Positions 1-7,722 of a DNA stretch of 45,078 bases are shown here, piece after piece; within the stretch, counting starts at the first letter, position 1, and every line of letters starts with the position of its first letter. The notes beneath the pieces are model-generated. The model ran no database searches, was not told where the DNA came from, and saw nothing but the letters and a program-made list of their open reading frames with translations. Source of the DNA: UBA2334 sp049653005. Its GTDB lineage: Bacteria > Pseudomonadota > Gammaproteobacteria > Burkholderiales > Burkholderiaceae_C. The DNA lies in assembly GCA_049653005.1 (NCBI GenBank), contig JBASFL010000033.1, positions 1-45,078 of the forward strand, written 5' to 3'. A program made the position numbers and the translations under genes.

Positions 1-561
1 GGCCATAGCCACCCGCTGGCGCTCGCCCCCCGACAGCTCAGCAGGCCGGTGGTGCAAGCGCTCGGCCAGGCCCACGCGGGCCAGCATGGCGGCGGCCGTG
101 GCTGCGGCCTCGGCCCGGTCGGTGCGGCGAATCCACAGCGGCATGGCCACGTTGTCTTGCGCGCTGAACTCGGGCAACAGGTGGTGAAACTGGTAGACAA
201 AACCCAGGTGGCGGTTGCGCAGCACGCCTTGCTGTGCGGCGCTCAGGCCTGCCAGCGGCTGGCCCATCAGCTGCACGCTGCCACTGGTGGGCGCGTCCAG
301 CCCGCCCAGCAGGTGCAGCAAGGTGCTTTTGCCCGAGCCCGACGCACCGACGATGGCCAGCGTGTCGCCCGCGCGCACCGTCAGGTCCACGCCTTGCAAC
401 ACAGTCACGTCCAGCCGGCCCTCGACAAAACGTTTCGTCAGGACGGTGGCTTGCAGCACTGTTTTCGAGCCAGCGCCGGGCCGCCCCAAGCTGGCGAGCG
501 CCCCCTCGGGGGGCAGCGCAGCCGCATCAGCGGCAAGCGTGGGGGCTTTTTGCTCATTCAT
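1..561 (-). CDS. lolD: LolD, lipoprotein-releasing system ATP-binding protein (partial, runs off the left edge)
   Basis: Cytoplasmic ATPase of the LolCDE complex, which releases outer-membrane lipoproteins from the inner membrane to LolA. Walker A (GASGSGKST) is at about residues 72-80. The ABC signature LSGGERQR is at 176-183, just before the window edge, so the Walker B half is missing. The ATG at 561 overlaps the end of lolC and gives MNEQKAPT. The ATPase core begins only near residue 34, so there is a roughly 30-residue N-terminal extension compared with E. coli LolD. That extension is encoded by a GC-rich 52-bp repeat (467-518) that is also found at 23625-23676. The core identification is firm; whether the extension is translated depends on the start chosen. 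Confidence 0.93.
   Translation of the reverse strand, partial: MNEQKAPTLAADAAALPPEGALASLGRPGAGSKTVLQATVLTKRFVEGRLDVTVLQGVDLTVRAGDTLAIVGASGSGKSTLLHLLGGLDAPTSGSVQLMGQPLAGLSAAQQGVLRNRHLGFVYQFHHLLPEFSAQDNVAMPLWIRRTDRAEAAATAAAMLARVGLAERLHHRPAELSGGERQRVAMA
467..518. repeat. 52-bp GC-rich repeat, copy 1 (inside lolD)
   Basis: These 52 bases are identical to the reverse complement of 23625-23676. The core carries the palindrome CCCCCTCGGGGGG. A further conserved block, AGCGTGGGGGC, follows 17 nt later in both copies, so the full unit is about 80 bp with a diverged middle. Here it encodes the N-terminal tail of LolD. It looks like a dispersed Comamonadaceae-type intergenic repeat that has been absorbed into a coding region. 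Confidence 0.85.
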
Positions 562-1804
562 AACGGAGAGCCTCCGCGGGATTCACGCGGCTGGCGCGCC
601 AGCTGGGGTAGAGCGTGGCCACAAAGGCCAGCACCAGGGAAATGACGGCGATGGGCAGGATGTCGGCCTGCTGCGGGTCGCTGGGCATGCGGCTGATCAG
701 GTACACGTCGCGCGGCAAAAAGGTGGCGCCCAGCAGCCGCTCCAGCGCGGGCACCAGCACGTCGATGTTGAACGCCACGCCCAGGCCCAGCAGCAAGCCG
801 CTGACCGTGCCAATCACGCCCACCATGGCCCCCTGCACCACAAAAATGCCCATGATGCTGCGCGGGCTGGCCCCCAGCGTGCGCAGGATGGCGATGTCGG
901 CCCGTTTGTCGGTCACCGTCATCACCAGCGTGCTCACCAGGTTGAACGCCGCCACCGCCACGATGAGCGTGAGGATGATGAACATCATGCGTTTTTCAAG
1001 TTGCACGGCGGCAAACCAGGTGCGGTTCTGGCGCGTCCAGTCGCGCACAAACAGGTCGCCGCTCAGGGTGCCCACCAGCTGTTGCGCCACCTCGCGGGCC
1101 TGGTGCAGGTCTTTGATTTTCAGGCGCACGCCCGTGGGGCCTTCCAGCCGGAAGATTTTGGCCGCGTCGTCCTGGTGCAGCAGCACCAGCCCGCTGTCGT
1201 ATTCAAAGTGGCCCGAATCGAAGGTGCCCACCACGGCCATTTGCTTCAGGCGCGGCACCACACCCGCCGGGGTCACCTGGCCGCTGGGGGCAATCAGGGT
1301 GACGGTGTCGCCCTCGCGCACGCCCAGGCTGCGAGCCAGGTCGGCCCCCAGCACCACACCAAAGCCGCCGGGCAACAGGCGCTGCAACACGGGGTTGCTG
1401 GCAAACATGTCGGTCACCTGGCCTTCCAGTGCGGGGTCGACGCCGCGCACCAGCGTGCCTTTCATGTCTTCACCGCGCGCCAGCAGTGCCTGCGCCGCTA
1501 TGAAGGGCGCAGCACCCACCACGCTGGGGTGGGCACGCGCCTCGGTCAAGGTGCGGGCCACATCGGGCAACGCCGCGCCACCGGGGGCAAACACCTCGAT
1601 GTGCGACAACACGCCCAGCATGCGGTCGCGCACCTCTTTTTGAAAGCCGTTCATCACGCTCAGCACGATGATGAGCGCCGCCACCCCCAGTGCAATGCCC
1701 AGCATCGACACGCCGGAAATGAACGAAATGAAGCCGTTGCGCCGCGTGGCCCGGCCCGCGCGCGTGTAGCGCCAGCCCAGGGACAGTTCGTAGGGAAGGT
1801 TCAT
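554..1804 (-). CDS. lolC: LolC/LolE family lipoprotein-releasing permease
   Basis: Inner-membrane permease subunit of the Lol lipoprotein-release system, 416 residues. The N-terminus (MNLPYELSLGWRYTR) and the first membrane segment (roughly 25-50, containing GVAALIIVLSVMNGFQ) are typical of LolC/LolE. A large periplasmic MacB-like domain follows, then three C-terminal FtsX-type membrane segments, ending NPAEALRYE. Its stop overlaps the lolD start, so the two genes are translationally coupled. Only one permease is visible, so a LolC/E homodimer with LolD is plausible, as in many beta-proteobacteria with a single lolC-lolD pair. The ATG at 1804 sits symmetrically opposite the start of the divergent gene within a palindrome. 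Confidence 0.93.
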   Translation of the reverse strand: MNLPYELSLGWRYTRAGRATRRNGFISFISGVSMLGIALGVAALIIVLSVMNGFQKEVRDRMLGVLSHIEVFAPGGAALPDVARTLTEARAHPSVVGAAPFIAAQALLARGEDMKGTLVRGVDPALEGQVTDMFASNPVLQRLLPGGFGVVLGADLARSLGVREGDTVTLIAPSGQVTPAGVVPRLKQMAVVGTFDSGHFEYDSGLVLLHQDDAAKIFRLEGPTGVRLKIKDLHQAREVAQQLVGTLSGDLFVRDWTRQNRTWFAAVQLEKRMMFIILTLIVAVAAFNLVSTLVMTVTDKRADIAILRTLGASPRSIMGIFVVQGAMVGVIGTVSGLLLGLGVAFNIDVLVPALERLLGATFLPRDVYLISRMPSDPQQADILPIAVISLVLAFVATLYPSWRASRVNPAEALRYE

Positions 1805-1841
1805 GGCGGGAATTGTGGCATCCCGCACAATGCCCGCCATG
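1802..1841. promoter_or_regulatory. Near-perfect palindrome with divergent leaderless promoters
   Basis: The 16 bases at 1802-1817 and the reverse complement of 1826-1841 match at 15 positions, around an 8-nt centre. Each arm ends in a start codon: lolC ATG at 1804-1802 and the divergent gene's ATG at 1839. In each direction a CACAAT hexamer ends 7 nt before the ATG. That is where a -10 box would lie if transcription began at the start codon. Neither start has a visible Shine-Dalgarno sequence. Leaderless transcription is an inference from this spacing. Confidence 0.6.
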
Positions 1842-2819
1842 TCTGCCGCGCCATTGCCCTCTGCCACACCGCCCGCCCACCTGCTGCTGCCGTTTGCTGC
1901 CGCGCTGGACGAAGGCTGCCAGCACCTGCTGCCCCAGCTGGTGCTGCCGCAACTCACCCGGCTGCTGGCCCTGGGGCCCAGCGTCACACCCGAAGCCCCC
2001 GCCCCCGCTGACGGTGAGCTTGCGCTGACCCCACCCCACGAACGCGCCCACGCCGCGCTGCTGGGCCTGAGCGCCCCCGACGGCCAGGTGCCCTGGGCGG
2101 CCTGGAGCACCCAAAGCCCACAAGCCGCCGCCTGGTTCAGCCCCTGCCACCAGGAGGTGGGCAACGGCCACGTCACCCTGCACGACCCGCAGGCGCTGGG
2201 CTTGAGCGAAGCCCATTCCCGCGCCCTGCTGGCCGCGCTGCAACCCTGGGCGCTGGAAGACGGCATCGCCCTCAGCTGGCAGGCGCCCGACCGCTGGCTG
2301 GCACAAGGCCCGGTGTTTGAGGGGCTGGCCACCGCCTCGCTCGACCGGGTGGTGGGCCGCTCCATCGCCCCCTGGCTGCCCATGGCCCCGGCCGCCGCCC
2401 CGCTGCGCCGCCTGCAAAACGAGGCGCAAATGCTGTTCTACACCCACCCCGCGCACGACGAACGCGTGGCGGCGGGGCTCGCCCCGGTGAACGCGTTCTG
2501 GATCAGCGGCAGCGGCGCTTGCCCGCCCAATGCCCAGCCTTCGGCGGTACCTGTGACGGTCGACACCCGCCTGCGCACCCCCGCCTTGCGCGGCGACTGG
2601 GCCGCCTGGCAACAGGCCTGGCACCAACTCGACGCCGAGGTGCTGCCCACCTGGCTGGCCCGCGCCCAAGCCGGTGAACGCGTGCAACTCACCCTGTGCG
2701 GCGAACGCGGCTTCACCACCCTGGCCTGGGGCCCGCGCAGCGCCTGGCAACGCCTGGGCACCCAAATTTCAAGCATTTTTGGCACCCAGCGCTTTACTCC
2801 ATTGCTTTCTTCACTATGA
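1839..2819 (+). CDS. RpfE-like / COG4255 family protein (often annotated as phosphoglycerate-mutase-like)
   Basis: A 326-residue protein resembling the family called RpfE in Xanthomonas and COG4255 elsewhere. Members are commonly found next to recJ, as here, and have no firm biochemical function. Recognisable stretches are HLLLPFA near the N-terminus, then LEDGIALSWQAPDRWLAQG and ASLDRVVGRSI. I chose the ATG at 1839 (MSAAPLPS). An in-frame ATG at 1830 lies inside the putative -10 box, and one at 1803 overlaps the lolC start. The last 18 codons lie in a dispersed ~50-bp repeat, so the C-terminus may be repeat-derived. The stop overlaps the recJ ATG (ATGA), which suggests translational coupling. 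Confidence 0.72.
   Translation: MSAAPLPSATPPAHLLLPFAAALDEGCQHLLPQLVLPQLTRLLALGPSVTPEAPAPADGELALTPPHERAHAALLGLSAPDGQVPWAAWSTQSPQAAAWFSPCHQEVGNGHVTLHDPQALGLSEAHSRALLAALQPWALEDGIALSWQAPDRWLAQGPVFEGLATASLDRVVGRSIAPWLPMAPAAAPLRRLQNEAQMLFYTHPAHDERVAAGLAPVNAFWISGSGACPPNAQPSAVPVTVDTRLRTPALRGDWAAWQQAWHQLDAEVLPTWLARAQAGERVQLTLCGERGFTTLAWGPRSAWQRLGTQISSIFGTQRFTPLLSSL
2764..2818 (-). repeat. Dispersed ~50-bp repeat, copy B
   Basis: Read on the minus strand it begins CATAGTGAAGAAAGCAATGG and continues AAAGCGCTGGGTGCCAAAAA. This aligns by eye with copies at 14323, 20582, 26811, 30051 and 40864. On the plus strand it supplies the last codons of the RpfE-like gene, and its end forms the recJ start codon. 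It is among the more diverged copies. Confidence 0.6.
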
Positions 2820-4552
2820 AAATCATTGACCGCGACGTGCCCCCCCGTGCCCTGTGGGCGCTGGAACAAGCCGGCATTCACCCCCTGCTGGCACGCCTGT
2901 ACGCCGCACGCGGCATGGCCAGCGCCGACGAGCTGGACGACAGCCTGGCCCGCCTGCTGCCCCCTGCCACCCTGAAACACGCCGACACCGCCGCCCGCCT
3001 GCTGGCCGACGCCTTCGCGCAGCGCCAGCGCATTTGCATCGTGGCCGACTACGACTGCGACGGCGCCACCGCCTGCGCCGTGGGCCTGCGCGGGCTGAAG
3101 ATGCTGGCCGCGCCCCTGGGGTTTGACGGCATCGGCTACCTGGTGCCCGACCGCGTGGCCGACGGCTACGGCCTCACCCCCAGCATCGCCCGCCGCGTGG
3201 CCGCCACCGGCGCACAGGTGTTGGTGACGGTGGACAACGGCATAGCCAGCCTGGAAGGCGTGGCCACCGCCCGCGAACTGGGCCTGCAAGTGCTGGTGAC
3301 CGACCACCACTTGCCCGCCCAGGTGGATGGCCAAACCGTGCTGCCCACCGACTGCGTCATCGTCAACCCCAACCAGCCCGGCTGCGGGTTTGAAAGCAAG
3401 GCCATCGCCGGGGTGGGCGTCATGTTTTACGTGCTGCTGGCCCTGCGTGCCGAGCTGCGCAACCGGGGCGTGTTCGACGCCAAAACCCAACCCAAAGTGG
3501 ACAACCTGCTGCCCCTGGTGGCGCTGGGCACCGTGGCCGACGTGGTGAAACTCGACGCCAACAACCGCCGCCTGGTGGCCCAGGGCCTGAAACGCGTGCG
3601 CGCCGGTGCCTTGCCCCCCGGCCTGGCGGCCCTGTTTGCCGTGGCCAGCCGCAAACCCGAGGTCGCCACCGCGTTTGACTTTGGCTTTGCCGTGGGGCCG
3701 CGCCTGAACGCCGCCGGGCGCCTGTCTGACATGACGCTGGGCATTGAATGCCTGGCCACCGACGACCCCACCCGCGCCACCGAGCTGGCCCGCACGCTGG
3801 ACGGTATCAACCGCGAACGCAAGGCCATTGAGGGCGACATGCGCGAGCAGGCCCTGCAACTGGCCGACGAAATGCTGGACGAGTCCGAAGAACCACCCCC
3901 GGCCCTGTGCGTGTTCGACCCCGACTTCCACGAGGGCGTGGTGGGCATCGTCGCCTCGCGCCTGAAGGACAAGCTGCACCGCCCCACCTTTGTGTTTGCC
4001 ATGAGCCAGGCCGAGGGCAAAGAACACGAGCTGAAGGGCTCGGGCCGCAGCATTCCCGGTTTTCACCTGCGCGACGCGCTGGACCTGGTGGCCAAGCGCT
4101 GCCCCGGCGTGTTGCTGCGCTTTGGCGGCCACGCCATGGCGGCGGGCTGCACCATCGACGCCGACCGGCTCGACGAATTCGAGGCCGCGTTGCAGCAAGT
4201 GGCACATGAGTGGCTGGACGCCGCCACCCTCACCCGCCGCCTGGCGGCCGACGGCCCGCTGGACAAACAGTTCCGCCGCATTGACGTGGTCGATGCCCTG
4301 CACAAAGAGGTGTGGGGCCAGGGCTTCCCCGCCCCCACGTTTGCCGAGGTGGTGGACGTGGTGGGTCAACGCGTGGTGGGCGACAAACACATGGCCCTGA
4401 AGCTGAAACACCAGGGCGACCCGGTGGACGCCATGTGGTTCAACCACGCCGAGCCCCTGCCCGCCCGCGTGAAACTGGCCTTCCGGCTCGACGCCGACGA
4501 GTGGCAAGGCCAGCGCCGGGTGCGGTTTCTGGTGGAAGCGGCCGAAAGCTGA
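2816..4552 (+). CDS. recJ: RecJ, single-strand-specific 5'-3' DNA exonuclease
   Basis: A 578-residue RecJ, close to the usual 565-580. RecJ degrades single-stranded DNA from 5' ends in RecF-pathway recombination, mismatch repair and base-excision repair. DHH-family motifs are visible in order: ADYDCDGATA (motif I, metal-binding aspartates), DNGIAS, DHHLP, and a DHHA1 part with GVVGIVASRLKDK, SGRSIPGFHLRDAL and FGGHAMAAGCTI. The OB-fold C-terminal part reaches the stop at 4552. The ATG at 2816 overlaps the preceding stop by 4 nt. The open frame extends further upstream, but the upstream residues are out-of-frame translation of the previous gene. Confidence 0.97.
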   Translation: MKIIDRDVPPRALWALEQAGIHPLLARLYAARGMASADELDDSLARLLPPATLKHADTAARLLADAFAQRQRICIVADYDCDGATACAVGLRGLKMLAAPLGFDGIGYLVPDRVADGYGLTPSIARRVAATGAQVLVTVDNGIASLEGVATARELGLQVLVTDHHLPAQVDGQTVLPTDCVIVNPNQPGCGFESKAIAGVGVMFYVLLALRAELRNRGVFDAKTQPKVDNLLPLVALGTVADVVKLDANNRRLVAQGLKRVRAGALPPGLAALFAVASRKPEVATAFDFGFAVGPRLNAAGRLSDMTLGIECLATDDPTRATELARTLDGINRERKAIEGDMREQALQLADEMLDESEEPPPALCVFDPDFHEGVVGIVASRLKDKLHRPTFVFAMSQAEGKEHELKGSGRSIPGFHLRDALDLVAKRCPGVLLRFGGHAMAAGCTIDADRLDEFEAALQQVAHEWLDAATLTRRLAADGPLDKQFRRIDVVDALHKEVWGQGFPAPTFAEVVDVVGQRVVGDKHMALKLKHQGDPVDAMWFNHAEPLPARVKLAFRLDADEWQGQRRVRFLVEAAES

Positions 4553-4659
4553 AGTGCCCCGCTGAGCCTCAATGGCCACCCCAGCAGCCGAACCGCACCG
4601 CTATTCCCGTCAAAAAAGGGGCAAAAGCGGACTCACCGCACACCCACTCCCACAAAGCG

Positions 4660-5733
4660 TCAAAACGCACGCCTTCTCAGGGTGAAGTAGGTGCCCAGTG
4701 CCATCAGTGCCCCCAGCAAGGCCATGGCCCATTCACCCAAGGTGGGCACACCGGCCACGCCACCTGCGCCGCCGGGCAAACCAGGGCCGCCGGGGTCGGT
4801 GATTTGGCCCGCTGTGGGGTTGCTGTCTCCCACGCCGCCGTCGGTCACGGTGTAGGTGATGGTGTTGCCCGCAATGGTGGCCGGGTGCATGTACCAGCTG
4901 GAAGGTGCACCCGCTGTGGCCGGGCCGTATTTGTAAAACTGCGTGCCCGCCGCCAGTGGGCTGGGGTAGGTCAGGGTGACGGTGATGGTGCCACCCGCCG
5001 TGCAACTGGGTGTGGTGGTGAAGTTGACCACCCCGTGCGCAAACGTCACCCCGGCAGGGGGTGCAGCGCCCACGCTGTTGGCGCTTTGGTAGGCCACGCT
5101 GCCCAGTGCACAGGTGGCGCCGCCACCGGCCACGGCGGTGGTGACGTTGCCCGGCCCGCTGCTGCCGCTGGGCGCTGACGCGGTGTAGCTGGTGGTGCCT
5201 ACCGAATCGAAAGAAGCCAAAGACTGTCCGCTGCGCACAAGACGAACGAAGACATTGCTGGTCTTGCCGCCGCCGGTGTCGGTGTAGCCGTAGTCGAAAC
5301 CGACGCTCCACGCGCGGACTGGGTCGGGCGCGTAAGTTGTGGACGACCAAAGACCACCCCACCCCCAACTGCCACCGGTGATAGGCGTGTTAGGGAACGC
5401 AGTGGCGTTGATGGTGGCCCCGCTGGCCACGCTCAGGTCAACCAGGCTTTCCAGCTCGTTTATGTTGGGCAGCCGCCAGTCGCTATACCCCAGGTGGTTA
5501 GCGATGTTGCGGGTGGTCACCTGGACCAAGGCGTTGGCCCAGGTGTAGGTGGAATTGGTGTTCGCTGCACAGGTGGTGGCGACGCTGGTGCGGGTGCCCA
5601 GCACACACCGGTCCCATACCAGGCCGGTGGTGGTGTCGGTGACGGTGCCGTCGGCGTTCACGGTGAACTCTGCGTGGGCCAGCGGCGCGGCACACAGGGT
5701 CAGCAGCAGCACAAAGCGATTGAATAAAACCAT
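4660..5733 (-). CDS. Exported DUF1566 protein with choice-of-anchor U domain and IPTL-type C-terminal sorting signal
   Basis: 357 residues. A signal peptide (MVLFNRFVLLLTLCAAPLAHA) is followed by a DUF1566 (lectin-like) domain, roughly 25-170, with TTGLVWDRC, YSDWRLPNINELESLVD and VFVRLVRSG. Next comes a region resembling the choice-of-anchor U domain (GTQFYKYGPAT, ITYTVTDGGVGD), a Gly/Pro linker, and a C-terminus VPTLGEWAMALLGALMALG followed by RRR. The last element matches the IPTL-CTERM tripartite signal (motif, membrane helix, basic end). In other genomes that class is paired with an exosortase-type enzyme, and none lies in this window. The start at 5733 gives a clean signal peptide with an AAGG motif about 7 nt upstream. 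Substrate or ligand is unknown. Confidence 0.85.
   Translation of the reverse strand: MVLFNRFVLLLTLCAAPLAHAEFTVNADGTVTDTTTGLVWDRCVLGTRTSVATTCAANTNSTYTWANALVQVTTRNIANHLGYSDWRLPNINELESLVDLSVASGATINATAFPNTPITGGSWGWGGLWSSTTYAPDPVRAWSVGFDYGYTDTGGGKTSNVFVRLVRSGQSLASFDSVGTTSYTASAPSGSSGPGNVTTAVAGGGATCALGSVAYQSANSVGAAPPAGVTFAHGVVNFTTTPSCTAGGTITVTLTYPSPLAAGTQFYKYGPATAGAPSSWYMHPATIAGNTITYTVTDGGVGDSNPTAGQITDPGGPGLPGGAGGVAGVPTLGEWAMALLGALMALGTYFTLRRRAF
5227..5251 (-). repeat. 25-bp exact repeat within DUF1566 genes, copy 1
   Basis: This stretch encodes the VRLVRSG end of the DUF1566 domain and is identical, base for base, to 6179-6203 in the next DUF1566 gene. Both use CGT and CTT codons, which look uncommon in this GC-rich genome. 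Codon-level identity suggests recent duplication or gene conversion rather than protein-level conservation alone. Confidence 0.75.
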
Positions 5734-5773
5734 GGCAATACCTTTTTTCAAAACAATTCGGGTAGGGCTGCGC

Positions 5774-6085
5774 CTACTGGGGCTGCCACAGCGCCACCAG
5801 CGCGCGGCGCTTGAAGCCGGTTTTGCAGTGCCGCCCCTGGGCCAGCACGGCGTGGGGCACGGCCCCGGGCCAGGGTGCGCTGCCACAGCCGCAGGCAGTT
5901 GACATGGCTACCGTGTATGAACACGAGCTCGTAAATGCGGGCCAGCCACTCAGCTCTCTTGCTGCACCACCCGGTCGGCGAACAGGGCGGCGTGTATTTC
6001 GCGCAGTTTGGGGCGCGACACCACAAACGAAAAGGTGTGGGAGAAGTGCCAGCTGCCGCTGGACAAAGAGACTTGACTGCTCGTG
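5774..6085 (-). pseudogene. Frameshifted gene remnant of unrecognised family
   Basis: Three consecutive reading frames on the minus strand join into one plausible C-terminal protein segment. The first (about 6085-5960) reads SWHFSHTFSFVVSRPKLREI and runs to VVQQE. The second carries EWLARIYELVFIHGSHVNCL and continues LRLWQRTLARG. The third reads VPHAVLAQGRHCKTGFKRRA and ends ALVALWQPQ before a stop at 5774. Two single-base shifts separate them. The segments look like real coding sequence (aliphatic and aromatic pattern, no internal stops in the joined path), but I do not recognise the family and no N-terminal part is visible. It fills most of the 438-bp gap between the two DUF1566 genes; I see nothing else there. 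Confidence 0.5.
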
Positions 6086-6172
6086 AGCCTGTCCAGAAGA
6101 TGGCTTCGTAAGCCTGGGTGTCTCGGGCCGCAGGCCTTGTAAGCCCGCCACACGGCCTTGAGCCCGAGAGGT

Positions 6173-6955
6173 TCACGCTCCGCTGCGCACAAGACGAACG
6201 AAGTTGACGGTGGTCTTGAGGCTGGGGTCGGCGACGCCGTTGCCGAAATTGACGACCCACGCGCGGTGCGGGTAGGGCGCATAGGTGTCTGATGTCCAGT
6301 ACCAGCTGGCTTGCGTGATGGGAAAGTAGGTGGTGTCAATCATGAGGCTGGTGCTCGAGCCGTTGTGCAGGATGCCCAGCAACTCGCGCCGGGTGGGCAA
6401 GCGCCAGTTGGTGGCACCGCACAGGCCAGCGGCGTTGACGGCGGCCACGTAGTTGGCGGTGTTGCACTGGTTGCTGTAGCCAGACAGGGTGCTGCCGCAG
6501 GTGTTGCCGCCCACGCTGCCGGCGTTGCCGCCGTTGTTGGTGGTGGCGTACCAGGTGTAGGTGTGGGCGTTGCTGCGCAGGCCGCTGGTGGTTTTGACGT
6601 CCCACACCAGGCCGGTGGTGTTGTCGCGGGTGCAGGCCCAGTCGGTGGTGCCGGTGCCCAGCGTGGCGCTGACAGCCAGGGCGGTGCCGTTGTTGGCTAT
6701 TTTGGTGAAGTCAAAACCCGCGGCACCGGCGCCGGTTTTGGTAAGCCCGCCGCCCGCCGCATCGCGGCCGTAGCGGCCGTCTTGGTGCGGGCGGGTGCCT
6801 GCGTTGCCGGTGGTCGCCGCGTCGCACGCCACGGCGGCATTGGCCGCGTTGTAGCAGCTGGTTTGGCCAGTGTCGTTCAAGCGCCCGGTTTGGGCCTGGG
6901 CGGGCAACACGATGAGCAAGCCCATGGCCGCACAGGCCAACAACGCAACGCGCAT
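6173..6955 (-). CDS. Exported DUF1566 protein
   Basis: 260 residues with an N-terminal signal peptide (MRVALLACAAMGLLIVLPAQAQ, cleavage probably after AQA) and a single DUF1566 domain: TTGLVWDVKT, NWRLPTRRELLGILHNG, ASYW-like SWYWTSDTYA, and a terminal NFVRLVRSGA. The ATG at 6955 is supported by GGAGAG about 7 nt upstream. A longer frame to 7090 would translate through a strong hairpin and bury the signal peptide. Unlike its neighbour it stops directly after the DUF1566 domain and has no C-terminal anchor, so it is probably secreted or periplasmic. Six cysteines could form disulfides. Its ligand and role are unknown. Confidence 0.82.
   Translation of the reverse strand: MRVALLACAAMGLLIVLPAQAQTGRLNDTGQTSCYNAANAAVACDAATTGNAGTRPHQDGRYGRDAAGGGLTKTGAGAAGFDFTKIANNGTALAVSATLGTGTTDWACTRDNTTGLVWDVKTTSGLRSNAHTYTWYATTNNGGNAGSVGGNTCGSTLSGYSNQCNTANYVAAVNAAGLCGATNWRLPTRRELLGILHNGSSTSLMIDTTYFPITQASWYWTSDTYAPYPHRAWVVNFGNGVADPSLKTTVNFVRLVRSGA
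6179..6203 (-). repeat. 25-bp exact repeat within DUF1566 genes, copy 2
   Basis: Identical to 5227-5251 and encodes the C-terminal VRLVRSG of the second DUF1566 protein. After it this gene ends almost immediately, whereas the other continues into further domains. Confidence 0.75.
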
Positions 6956-6970
6956 ACGCAACTCTCCAAA

Positions 6971-7007
6971 AGCAAAAAGGCCGCCGTGCGCAATGCGCAG
7001 GGCGGCC
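6971..7007 (-). terminator. Intrinsic-terminator-like hairpin in the leader of the DUF1566 gene
   Basis: On the minus strand a near-perfect inverted repeat (6979-7007, arms GGCCGCC/GGCGGCC and GCGCA/TGCGC) is followed by TTTTTGCTTTT. It lies about 25 nt upstream of the start codon of the DUF1566 gene. It could end readthrough from the toxin-antitoxin pair, or act as an attenuator in the leader. The sequence does not decide between the two. Confidence 0.6.
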
Positions 7008-7290
7008 CAAGGGGTCAGTGGGACGAAAAAGAAATCAGCGGCGGCTCGGCTCGGCTCGGCAAATGTGTTGAGGCAATTCATGCGTGGCATGGGCTGCGGG
7101 GTGTTTTATGTGTGGTTTGAGAACGGGTGGATTTTGCAACATACACGACCACCCGGCGTGACAGCGGGGGCGTGTTACGCGAAGGCCTCTGAAAAGCACA
7201 CAGGCTGTGGTTTGGGTGCCACAGGGGCTCGACCCCTGGCTTTCAGCACAACCGCCTGCGGAGCGACGGAACCGGCCAAGGCAACCGGCG
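7008..7290. other. Gap between DUF1566 gene and toxin gene
   Basis: This is the rest of a ~335-bp gene-free stretch (6956-7290). It holds a small CAGGGG/CCCCTG hairpin at 7222-7238 without a T-tract and three tandem GCTCG units near 7045-7060. I see no convincing gene, riboswitch or promoter. Confidence 0.5.
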
Positions 7291-7722
7291 TCAAGGTGAC
7301 AGCGCAGACAGGTGCAAAAAGTTCAGCCCGGCAAACCGGTTGAAATCCGCATCAAAAGACACCAGACGGCAGGGGTGTGCTTGGGCAAATGCGGCCAGGT
7401 AAGCGTCTGTCCACAAACGTTGGATGAACCCGCTGCCTTTGGTCAAACTTTCAAAATGGGCGTCGGTTCCCGCAGGCTCGGGCAGCCAACACACCACGGG
7501 CAATGCCAAAAACTGCCGGTAAATGGCCCAGGCCTCTTCGGCGCTCAGCGGGTTGGGCATGACCTGGGCATGGGTGCTCAGCCGCAAAAACCCCAGCAGG
7601 GTGACACGACAAAACGCAAGTTTGTCTGCAGCCTCATGCTCCCAATAGTGGCGCGCGCGGTGGTGGTGGGCATGGCGTTCATCCACCAAAGCCAGCCACA
7701 CATTGATGTCGGGCAAATCCAT
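7291..7722 (-). CDS. VapC-like PIN-domain ribonuclease toxin
   Basis: 143-residue PIN-domain protein, probably the toxin of a type II toxin-antitoxin pair. The N-terminal DINVWLALVDE carries the first acidic residue. WTDAYLAAFA and VSFDADF near the C-terminus carry the later acidic residues that bind Mg2+ in PIN nucleases. VapC toxins usually cleave tRNA or rRNA; the target here is unknown. The ATG at 7722 overlaps the antitoxin stop (TGATG), the usual coupled arrangement. A GTG at 7725 is also in frame, one codon earlier. Confidence 0.86.
   Translation of the reverse strand: MDLPDINVWLALVDERHAHHHRARHYWEHEAADKLAFCRVTLLGFLRLSTHAQVMPNPLSAEEAWAIYRQFLALPVVCWLPEPAGTDAHFESLTKGSGFIQRLWTDAYLAAFAQAHPCRLVSFDADFNRFAGLNFLHLSALSP

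Noticed and set aside
1830..1832. Upstream ATG as the start of the RpfE-like gene
   Set aside because: It lies inside the CACAAT hexamer of the palindrome and would be upstream of the inferred transcription start.
215..2011. Long plus-strand frame opposite lolC
   Set aside because: Shadow of lolC and lolD, with repetitive Arg/His/Ala composition and no domain.
2438..4579. Long minus-strand frame opposite recJ
   Set aside because: Antisense shadow of recJ; no start signal and no protein features.
4553..4659. Possible terminator between recJ and the DUF1566 gene
   Set aside because: CCCGTCAAAAAAGGG can pair only three bases and has no T-tract; not supported.
6956..7290. Possible c-di-GMP or other riboswitch upstream of the DUF1566 gene
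   Set aside because: I looked for GEMM-type conserved blocks and did not find them; only a terminator-like hairpin is supported.
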